This document shows, one piece after another, positions 16,877 to 22,613 of a DNA stretch of 40,578 nt. Source of the DNA: JAGLCY01 sp965369705 (GTDB lineage: Bacteria > Krumholzibacteriota > Krumholzibacteriia > LZORAL124-64-63). The translations under genes were made by a program, and so were the position numbers. Position 1 is the stretch's first letter; every line of letters begins with the position of its first letter. Location: the NCBI GenBank assembly GCA_965369705.1, contig CBDURF010000005.1:1-40578 (forward strand). The letters run 5' to 3'. The notes beneath the pieces were generated by a model. It was given only the letters and a program-made list of their open reading frames with translations. It made no database searches and had not been told where the DNA came from.

Positions 16877-17056
16877 GATGGAGCGATTCTTCTTTTCAAG
16901 CCGGAATGTTCCTTCGTCAACCGGGACGTCGGTCCGCAACTTCCTGTTGCGGGCCGACTCGGCATTGCGGCCTCTCCGCCATCCATGGCTCCGAGGCCTC
17001 CATGACGCCCCGTTGACGAAGGAACATCCCGGCTTGAAAAGAAGAATCGCTCCATC
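16877..17056. repeat. 180-bp palindromic element with 45-bp inverted arms, open in frame on both strands
   Basis: The left arm (16877-16921, beginning GATGGAGCGATTCTTC) and the right arm (17012-17056, ending GAAGAATCGCTCCATC) are reverse complements over 45 bp with a single mismatch. The 90-bp centre holds its own perfect-geometry hairpin: GTCGG-t-CCGCAAC, loop TTCCT, GTTGCGG-g-CCGAC (16928-16958), and a second weaker one, GGCCTC/GAGGCC (16969-16998). Total length is divisible by three, and the frame continuing into the TPR gene has no stop on the top strand. The same frame position on the bottom strand is also open, giving nearly the same peptide. I see no clear target-site duplication and no other copy in the window. 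It resembles a MITE or a Rickettsia-type palindromic element in design; the identity is not established. Confidence 0.85.
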
Positions 17057-18275
17057 GGCACTCGTGGTGTTGATGGGGATGATTATTTGCATCCCTGCGG
17101 TCGCAGCCTCGCAGACGGAGGTAGAGCTTCGAGAGGAGCAGGCCGCCATTGAATCCGGGGAAGGGCTCAGCGCGCGGGGGAAGAAAGCACTTTTTCGGGC
17201 CCGCAACCGGCAGGATGAAGGGGATTTCGAAGGGGCCGCCGAGGTCATGTCAGGGTGGCTGGAGGGGCAACCGGACCGGGCGCACCACCTGCTGCTGTTC
17301 AATCTGGCGCTGAGCCATTTCGCCCTGGAACAGAGCGGTTTGGCCTATGAGGATCTGACCAGGGCAGTGGAACTCGAACCCCGGTACGGTCGCGGCTGGC
17401 TGCGGCTGGGCGAGGCCGCCTACGAACTGGAGAAGTACGCGGAGGCCGGGGAGGCGTTCGGCCGCGCTTACGATCTGACTCCGGAGCACACACCGGAAAT
17501 TCTCTACTACGCGGGCGTCAGCCTTCTGATGGGCAAGGAACCCGACGGGGCCCTGACGACTCTGGAAAAGTTATTGAACAACCACCGGGAGGGCGCGGAT
17601 CTGGACTGGTATCAGGCCCTGATTTCGGCCGGCATCGAGGCCGGCCGGCCGGGCCGCGTGGAGGTGTTCATGGATCATCTGCTGGCGGACAACCCCTCCG
17701 TGCCGCGGGCCTGGGAACTGTCCTACCAGTTCGCCGCCGGACAGGAGGATTACCGGGCGGCCGCCGTCAGCCTGACCGTCACCGGCTACCTGCGGCCTCT
17801 GACCCGCGGCGAGGCGGTCCAACTAGGCGATCTCTACGCGGTGATCTCGGTGCCGGTGCGGGCCGCGCGGTATTACGAGCAGGCCATGGCCATGCCGGCG
17901 GCCACCGCCAGTGTGGAGGCCGGCCGCGGGGAAGAATTCGAACGTCTGGCTTCGGCCTGGCTTCGCGCCCACGATTACGATCGGGCCCGCGCAACCCTGC
18001 AGACGGCGCTCAGCGAGAAGGAAACCGTAGGGTTGTGGTCATTGCTTGGTGATCTCGAATATCTGGACGAGGATTTCGAGGCCGCCCTGACGGCATTCGG
18101 CCACGTCTGTGAGCTGGATCCGGATTTCGGACGCGGCTGGTTGATGATGGGTTACTGCGCCATCGAACTGGGCCGCGAGGCCGATGCTCGCCGGTACCTG
18201 GGAAAGGCGGCCGAATATCCCGGCCAGGCAACCACCGCGCGCAACCTGCTCGGCGATATCAAACATCAACCATAG
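16878..18275 (+). CDS. Periplasmic TPR-repeat protein of the TonB operon
   Basis: The C-terminal 390 residues are a TPR solenoid: NLALSHFALEQSGLAYEDLT, then AVELEPRYGRGWLRLGEAAY, YEQAMAMP and LEYLDEDFEAALTAFGHVCE can be picked out, with further degenerate repeats. TPR proteins often close DUF3450-TtpC-TonB operons and are thought to sit in the periplasm. The start is ambiguous because a palindromic element occupies the 5' end. ATG 16878 lies inside its left arm with GAGGG 5 nt ahead and gives 465 residues. TTG 17034 in the right arm has GAAGGA 10 nt ahead and begins directly at a normal signal peptide (KRRIAPSALVVLMGMIICIPAVAAS), giving 413 residues. I list the longer frame because it is coupled to tonB, but the shorter product is the better secretory protein. 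Confidence 0.82.
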   Translation: MERFFFSSRNVPSSTGTSVRNFLLRADSALRPLRHPWLRGLHDAPLTKEHPGLKRRIAPSALVVLMGMIICIPAVAASQTEVELREEQAAIESGEGLSARGKKALFRARNRQDEGDFEGAAEVMSGWLEGQPDRAHHLLLFNLALSHFALEQSGLAYEDLTRAVELEPRYGRGWLRLGEAAYELEKYAEAGEAFGRAYDLTPEHTPEILYYAGVSLLMGKEPDGALTTLEKLLNNHREGADLDWYQALISAGIEAGRPGRVEVFMDHLLADNPSVPRAWELSYQFAAGQEDYRAAAVSLTVTGYLRPLTRGEAVQLGDLYAVISVPVRAARYYEQAMAMPAATASVEAGRGEEFERLASAWLRAHDYDRARATLQTALSEKETVGLWSLLGDLEYLDEDFEAALTAFGHVCELDPDFGRGWLMMGYCAIELGREADARRYLGKAAEYPGQATTARNLLGDIKHQP

Positions 18276-18306
18276 GTAGGCCGCCGCTGTTTAGGCAACC
18301 TGGCCA

Positions 18307-18723
18307 TCACCGCGGGTCGGTTCTCACCCGGCAGGTCAACCGGCGCGGACCGAGCGACATGATTTCGAGCTGATATTCCAGCGGGTTCCCTCGCCAGGCG
18401 TGGCGAATGTCCAGAATCCGGTTATCGACCAGGCTCCACAGACCTTCGTGATTCGTCCAGGTTATCGGCGGGGTGAGGCACCAACCCGCCTTGCGCACCT
18501 TCAATCCGCCGTGCTCCCCGAATTCATAACCGGGATGTTTGCCGGAGAGGGTGGCCGTACGCGCGAAAACCTGGATCCCGTCGGTGGCCCCTCCTTCAAG
18601 AACCCAGACGCCGACCAGATTCCGGGGCAGGTCGGGGCGTGGACCGGGTTCGGAAGTGCTGGTGCAGGCGGCCAGAAGCAGAGTCATCCCTACCGTCAGT
18701 GCTAACGATCCCCGAGTCATCAT
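18307..18723 (-). CDS. Small lipoprotein, unknown function
   Basis: A 138-residue lipoprotein: signal MMTRGSLALTVGMTLLLAAC with acylated Cys20, then a Ser/Pro/Arg linker and a domain beginning NLVGVWVLEGGATDGIQVF. The NLxGxWxLxG opening and the later beta-strand texture (LEYQLEIMSLGPRRLTCRV) resemble small lipocalin-like or DUF-type beta-barrels, but I cannot name a family. Start: three ATGs cluster at 18729, 18723 and 18720; GGGAGG has the best spacing to 18723. The 5' end overlaps the upstream lipoprotein gene by 128 nt in another frame. It converges with the TPR gene, leaving only 31 bp and no obvious terminator. Confidence 0.72.
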   Translation of the reverse strand: MMTRGSLALTVGMTLLLAACTSTSEPGPRPDLPRNLVGVWVLEGGATDGIQVFARTATLSGKHPGYEFGEHGGLKVRKAGWCLTPPITWTNHEGLWSLVDNRILDIRHAWRGNPLEYQLEIMSLGPRRLTCRVRTDPR

Positions 18724-19042
18724 GATCATCCCTCCCGCGCTTGAAGTTGCGTGTCCTGTTGTCATCGTGTCCGCGGCGGCCGGTTGGAATCTTGGTGCGC
18801 GGAGGGTCATCGCCAGGGCCCCGCGGCCTGACCAGGGGTTTTCGGCGAGGCGAGGGCTGGGCGGGTTCTTCGAGGTAAACCGGCACGGGATAGGGGTCGG
18901 GATAGGGAACCGGAACGGGCACGTAGACGATTTCAACGTAACAGTCGGGACCGCCCTGGTAGGGGACTGGGGCGCAACCGGATAGCATCATGGCCGCGAA
19001 CAGGACCAGGAACCCCGTCAACATCATGATCGATTTTTTCAT
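18596..19042 (-). CDS. Proline-rich small lipoprotein, unknown function
   Basis: A 148-residue product with lipoprotein signal MKKSIMMLTGFLVLFAAMMLSGC (Cys23), then CYVEIVYVPVPVPYPDPYPV, a Pro/Tyr/Val repeat, and a basic Arg/Pro/Asp-rich tail. The last 43 codons overlap the start of the downstream lipoprotein gene in another frame, and this tail (RGRDDHDDSG onward) has the look of read-through sequence rather than a folded domain. The true gene may end earlier if there is an indel in the sequence, or the overlap may be real. ATG 19042 is preceded by GGGGG at a reasonable distance. No family is recognised; the tail suggests a surface or peptidoglycan-facing peptide. Confidence 0.6.
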   Translation of the reverse strand: MKKSIMMLTGFLVLFAAMMLSGCAPVPYQGGPDCYVEIVYVPVPVPYPDPYPVPVYLEEPAQPSPRRKPLVRPRGPGDDPPRTKIPTGRRGHDDNRTRNFKRGRDDHDDSGIVSTDGRDDSASGRLHQHFRTRSTPRPAPESGRRLGS

Positions 19043-19071
19043 CAGAATACCCCCATTGGTGAGTTTTAACC

Positions 19072-19094
19072 TTAATGCATTAATGATGTCATCA
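19072..19094. promoter_or_regulatory. Two abutting palindromes in a divergent intergenic region, candidate operator
   Basis: TTAATGCATTAA (19072-19083) is a perfect palindrome, followed at once by TGATG-T-CATCA (19084-19094). They lie in the AT-rich gap between a reverse-strand lipoprotein and a forward GntR/UTRA-like regulator. Autoregulation by that regulator is a reasonable guess. Confidence 0.4.
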
Positions 19095-19137
19095 ATATAT
19101 CTTAAAACCATGAAAGTGTAAAGCCATTAAATCATTG

Positions 19138-19166
19138 TTGCCTGTCTTTGTGTTCTGTGTTATAAA
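19138..19166 (+). promoter_or_regulatory. Sigma70-like promoter of the GntR/UTRA-like regulator
   Basis: TTGCCT (19138-19143), 17-bp spacer, TATAAA (19161-19166), 35 bp before the ATG. Both hexamers are near consensus and the surrounding DNA is AT-rich. Confidence 0.55.
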
Positions 19167-19200
19167 GTTTTTAAAGACAATAGATTGACAGGAGAATGTC

Positions 19201-20157
19201 ATGCCCCTGGGTCGACCGCACAGCAAAGACTATCCGGAGAAATACAAGAATTCCTTCGAGTTGTACCAGTTGACCCAGCCTCAGCCTCCGGCGGGAAGCC
19301 CGATGGCCGATCAGGTCGCGGCCTACCTTGAATGGGCCATAACCCAGGGGCAGGCCGGCTTCGAGAAGGGCGAAATCATCAATATCGGGGCTCTGGCCGA
19401 GGGGCTGGGAAAATCCCGCAACATCGCTTCCAAGAGCGTGGAGCAGCTCGTGGCCAAGGGTATGCTCGGTCGCACCAAGCTGAAATCCCCCTATGAGATT
19501 ATTTCGTGCGAACCCATTTTCAAGGATTCCCGTCTCGTGGCCGACGAGCAGATTTCCCTGACCTTGAAGATGGATTCGGAATCCACCTTCAGCGATGTCC
19601 GCCGCCTGAGTTTCCCCAACCCGGATGATCCCTTCGCGAAATTCCTGGTCGAGGAACTGGCGGCCAGCAGTGACGGCCTCATCAAAGAAGCGGCAGCCCG
19701 CAACTGGGTCGCCGGCGAAGTGCTGTACTACCTGCGCATGCGTTCGGGCACCCGCACCGATGGCGCGGTGGGCTACCTGGCCGAAGTCACCTTCCTGAAC
19801 CTCACTGATGACCAGACCGAGGGCTTCGTCGATCGTTTCACGCTTCTTCGCCGACGGCAGGTGTCGCGTTTTTCCATGTATTCCGTGTTGGAGCAATGCG
19901 GCTTGGCGGATCTGCGGGCGGGCCGCACCCAAGTGTCGATCGGCAATCCGCCTGGATTCATCGCCCGCGAACTGGAGGGATTCATCAACGGGCGCACCAT
20001 CGACATGGTCGACTACTCGGCGGGAAAGACCATGCTCAAGTGGAGCTATGCCCTGTTCAAGCCCGACGCCAACCCCATGGCCACTTTTTCCGTGTGTTAC
20101 GTGCGTCCGGATCTGCTCGGCGTTTTCATTCGCAAGCTGGATGTCGAATTGAAATAG
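19201..20157 (+). CDS. GntR-type transcription regulator with UTRA-like effector domain
   Basis: A 318-residue protein. Residues about 35-105 look like a winged helix-turn-helix (QVAAYLEWAITQGQ, INIGALAEGLGKSRNIASKSV, EQLVAKGMLGRTKLKSPYEI). After a linker, residues about 175-318 follow the pattern of UTRA domains of the HutC subfamily: LYYLRMRSGTRTDGAVGYLAE, SVLEQCGLADLRAGRTQVSI, IDMVDYSAGKTMLKWSYALF and a final CYVRPDLLGVFI. UTRA domains bind small ligands and control DNA binding. The match is from pattern, so the class is probable rather than certain. ATG 19201 has AGGAGA upstream. A META-domain lipoprotein gene begins 9 nt after the stop, so it is likely in the same transcript. Ligand unknown. 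Confidence 0.72.
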   Translation: MPLGRPHSKDYPEKYKNSFELYQLTQPQPPAGSPMADQVAAYLEWAITQGQAGFEKGEIINIGALAEGLGKSRNIASKSVEQLVAKGMLGRTKLKSPYEIISCEPIFKDSRLVADEQISLTLKMDSESTFSDVRRLSFPNPDDPFAKFLVEELAASSDGLIKEAAARNWVAGEVLYYLRMRSGTRTDGAVGYLAEVTFLNLTDDQTEGFVDRFTLLRRRQVSRFSMYSVLEQCGLADLRAGRTQVSIGNPPGFIARELEGFINGRTIDMVDYSAGKTMLKWSYALFKPDANPMATFSVCYVRPDLLGVFIRKLDVELK

Positions 20158-20166
20158 GAGGAACCC

Positions 20167-21096
20167 ATGAAATCGACCTTCGTTGTCTTGGCGGTGCTGC
20201 TCATGGCCCTGGTGGTGTGTGTGGCCGGGTGCGGGAAAAAGGAACCCGCTGAACTGAAACCCGCCGAATTGACCCTCGACGGACTGAAGAACGCGACCTA
20301 CATGGGTATCGAGGAACAGGATCCCGTGACCCTGAAAGACGGCGTCTGGAAAGGCGAACCCTTCGCAGAGGGCGCGGCTTCGCGGCCGAGCGTCGATTTC
20401 GTGCGGGACTTCCACCTGATGGGCGACCTCGACGGCGACGGAGCCGACGAGGCGGCGGTCCTGTTGGGCGCCAACTCCGGGGGAACGGGCGAAAACATCT
20501 ACCTGGCGGTGGTCGGGCTCAGGGACGGGTTGCTGCAGAACCTCGGTACGGTGCTGGTCGGCGACCGGGTCCAGATCCGCAAGGCGGGGATCCTGGAAGG
20601 ACACATCTTTCTGGATCTGTTGCGGGCCGGACCCGAAGACGCCATGTGCTGTCCCGGCGAACTGGCCATGGTGGGCTGGGACCTGAAAGACGGCGGCTTG
20701 ACGCCCCTGGCGGCCACCAGCGAAACCGGGCGGTTATCCCTGGAGACGATCGCCGAAACCGAATGGGTGCTGCGCTGGTGGGACCTGGACGAGCCGGCGC
20801 CTGCCGAACCGGAAGTGACCCTGTTCTTCAAGGACGGCCGCCTGGGCGGCAACAGCGGCTGCAACACCTACTTCGCGGCCGCCAATACCGGCAACCAGCC
20901 GGGCGACGTCTCCATGGGTCCGGCCGGCGGCACCATGATGGCGTGCCCCGAGCCCGCCATGGCCCTCGAGCAGCGGTATCTGGCCCAGATGTCGGTCGTG
21001 AAGAAGTTCGGCTTCATGACCGGGATGCTGGCGCTCAGCTATGATATCGACGGCACCCCGGGTGTCATGTTGTTCGAGGAGCGGGAAAACAGATAG
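20167..21096 (+). CDS. Lipoprotein with C-terminal META (HslJ-like) domain
   Basis: A 309-residue lipoprotein: signal peptide with lipobox CVAGC, acylated Cys22. The middle part begins with DFHLMGDLDGDGADEAAVLL, an Asp-rich segment like those of FG-GAP/integrin-type calcium-binding loops in exported proteins. The C-terminal third (about 195-300) is a META domain (PF03724, as in heat-inducible HslJ): TEWVLRWWD, FKDGRLGGNSGCNTYFA, GGTMMACPEPAMALEQRYL and LALSYD. Members are envelope proteins linked to stress or antibiotic tolerance; no specific role can be given. It follows the UTRA-like regulator with AGGAGG just upstream of its ATG, suggesting co-transcription. Confidence 0.85.
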   Translation: MKSTFVVLAVLLMALVVCVAGCGKKEPAELKPAELTLDGLKNATYMGIEEQDPVTLKDGVWKGEPFAEGAASRPSVDFVRDFHLMGDLDGDGADEAAVLLGANSGGTGENIYLAVVGLRDGLLQNLGTVLVGDRVQIRKAGILEGHIFLDLLRAGPEDAMCCPGELAMVGWDLKDGGLTPLAATSETGRLSLETIAETEWVLRWWDLDEPAPAEPEVTLFFKDGRLGGNSGCNTYFAAANTGNQPGDVSMGPAGGTMMACPEPAMALEQRYLAQMSVVKKFGFMTGMLALSYDIDGTPGVMLFEERENR

Positions 21097-21153
21097 GCAA
21101 GAACAACCGCCCCGCCGGTTTTGGCCGCAGGGGGAATTACGAAAGAGGTCATG

Positions 21154-21630
21154 ATGAATTTCATGAAATACAAATGGACCGGACTCATTTTAGTGATTGC
21201 CTTGACCATGGCGGCAACCGCCCTGGCCACCGAGCCGGCCGAAGCCACCGAACCCACCGACGAGGAGGCCATTCGCCAGGCCGTCCTGAACTACGTCAAC
21301 TCGATCTACCAGATGAAGCCGGAACTGGTCGATGAGAACGTTCATGCCAAGCTGCAGAAGATCGGTTTCGTGCCGGACAAGGACGGAACCGGTTACCGCG
21401 AAATGTGGATGACCAGGGACGAACTGAGGGAACTGACTCTCCACTGGAACCAGGATGGCGGCATCGACCCCGGAACGGCCAAGGCCGAGGTGAAGATCCT
21501 CGACCAGCTCGACCAGACCGCGGTCGTGCGCCTGGACTCCGAGTGGGGCATCGACTTCATCCAGCTGGCCAAGGTGAAGGGGACCTGGCTGATCATCAAC
21601 GTGATGTGGCAGACCTATCCCAAGGAATAG
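21154..21630 (+). CDS. Exported NTF2-like protein, putative lumazine-binding type
   Basis: A 158-residue protein with a Sec signal (MNFMKYKWTGLILVIALTMAATALA) and a single domain matching Lumazine_bd_2 (PF12893) in the NTF2-like superfamily: EEAIRQAVLNYVNSIYQMKPELVDENVHAKLQKIGF near the start and DFIQLAKVKGTWLIINVMWQ at the end, which is the family's typical close. The family name is historical and ligand binding is not implied. Two consecutive ATGs exist at 21151 and 21154; the GAGG Shine-Dalgarno is better spaced for 21154. Position downstream of the META lipoprotein suggests a shared transcript, though a weak hairpin (21105-21120) with four Ts lies between. Confidence 0.8.
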   Translation: MNFMKYKWTGLILVIALTMAATALATEPAEATEPTDEEAIRQAVLNYVNSIYQMKPELVDENVHAKLQKIGFVPDKDGTGYREMWMTRDELRELTLHWNQDGGIDPGTAKAEVKILDQLDQTAVVRLDSEWGIDFIQLAKVKGTWLIINVMWQTYPKE

Positions 21631-21736
21631 GTTGTGCCGCCGACCGGTCGTTGTTGTAACACGGGATCCAGAACACGGCCCTCGGTATTTCCTGCATTTT
21701 CCCGAAAAACCCAACAAATAACTGGACAGCCCACGA

Positions 21737-21765
21737 TTTTGTTACGATTCTTTGTTGAGACAAAA
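21737..21765. promoter_or_regulatory. Possible operator upstream of the DtxR-type regulator
   Basis: TTTTGT (21737-21742) and ACAAAA (21760-21765) are inverted across an AT-rich 17-bp centre, 67 bp before the regulator's start. It could be an autoregulatory site of the iron regulator, but it does not match the classical DtxR box, and no clean -35/-10 pair is visible. Confidence 0.22.
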
Positions 21766-21831
21766 CTTTTTCATGGATCTTGAAAACGACCCGTAATCGC
21801 TTCTGGTTCCGGGTTTAAAGGGGGCTGAACG

Positions 21832-22395
21832 ATGTTGGCCGGAGAATCGCAGGTAAGTTCCAGTCTCGAAGACTATCTGGAGGCGATCTACCACACCGTC
21901 GAGGCCAAGGGCGCGGCCCGGGCCAAGGATCTGGTGCTGCGACTGGGCGTGCAGAATTCATCGGTGACCCAGGCTCTGCGCTCCCTTGCCGAGAAAAAAC
22001 TGGTCAACTACGCTCCCTACGACGTGATCACGCTGACCGATTCGGGCCAGCTCATCGCCCTGGACGTGGTCAAGCGCCACCAGACCCTGTCCAAGTTCCT
22101 CAACAAGGTGCTCGGGCTGCCGGAAGACAAGGCCGACGAGGGCGCCTGCCGCATGGAGCACGCCATCAACGTCCAGATCCTCGACCGACTCGTGAAATTC
22201 GTGGAATACTTCGAGAATTGCCCGGTGAACGATGTGATGTGGGATGATGAAGCAGGATTCTTCTGCGGCAAAAACGACACGGACAAGAACGGCCGCTCCT
22301 GTGGCCGCGATGTCTGCGGCCACGACCTCGATGTTTCCCTGCCGGCCGAACTGGTCGAGCAGGCAAACAAGAAGGACAGCAAGGCGGAGGGATGA
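21832..22395 (+). CDS. DtxR/MntR-family metal-dependent repressor of the feo operon
   Basis: A 187-residue regulator with an N-terminal winged helix (LEDYLEAIYHTVEAKGAARAKDLVLRLGV, SSVTQALRSLAEKKLV) and a dimerisation/metal-binding domain. Candidate ligands: Asp14 and Glu17 (MntR-like position), His83, Cys106, Glu109 and His110 in ACRMEHAIN, which line up with Cys102/Glu105/His106 of DtxR. The C-terminal part has no SH3 domain but a cysteine-containing tail (Cys130, Cys145, Cys157, Cys162; FFCGKND..., SCGRDVCGHD) that could bind extra metal. It heads feoA-feoB, so iron-responsive repression of iron(II) uptake is the natural role. AGGGGG precedes ATG 21832. Confidence 0.9.
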   Translation: MLAGESQVSSSLEDYLEAIYHTVEAKGAARAKDLVLRLGVQNSSVTQALRSLAEKKLVNYAPYDVITLTDSGQLIALDVVKRHQTLSKFLNKVLGLPEDKADEGACRMEHAINVQILDRLVKFVEYFENCPVNDVMWDDEAGFFCGKNDTDKNGRSCGRDVCGHDLDVSLPAELVEQANKKDSKAEG

Positions 22396-22397
22396 TC

Positions 22398-22613
22398 ATG
22401 CCATTGACAATGATCAGTGAGGGGAAGAAGGCCATTCTGCGGTCCATCGAAGGTGGCCGCCAGCTGCGCACCCGCCTGGCCGCCCTGGGCCTGCTGCCCG
22501 GCGCCGAACTGGAAGTGATTCAGAACTCCGGCCACGGTCCCTTCGTGATCGCGGTCAAGGGAAGCCGGATCGTCATCGGCCGGGGCATGGCCGCCCGTAT
22601 TGCGGTGGAATAG
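22398..22613 (+). CDS. feoA: FeoA ferrous iron transport accessory protein
   Basis: A 71-residue cytoplasmic SH3-like protein with the FeoA pattern MPLTMISEGKKAILRSIEGG, RTRLAALGLLPGAELEVIQN and GPFVIAVKGSRIVIGRGMA, ending in a short strand. FeoA assists FeoB in iron(II) transport, probably through protein contact. Two ATGs exist: 22392 overlaps the regulator stop as ATGA but lies only 1-2 nt after GGAGG, while 22398 has ideal spacing and starts with the conserved MPL. I use 22398. The stop overlaps the feoB GTG by 1 nt (TAGTG). Confidence 0.93.
   Translation: MPLTMISEGKKAILRSIEGGRQLRTRLAALGLLPGAELEVIQNSGHGPFVIAVKGSRIVIGRGMAARIAVE

Noticed and set aside
16183..17061. Reverse-strand open frame across the palindromic element, exbD end and tonB
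   Set aside because: It is open because the element is symmetrical and the genes are GC-rich; the sequence beyond the element is a shadow of tonB.
18539..18985. Forward open frame opposite the two lipoproteins
   Set aside because: No ribosome site or recognisable domain; explained by the GC-rich reverse-strand genes.
21105..21124. Small AACCG/CGGTT stem with T run after the META lipoprotein
   Set aside because: Only a 5-bp stem; too weak to call a terminator.
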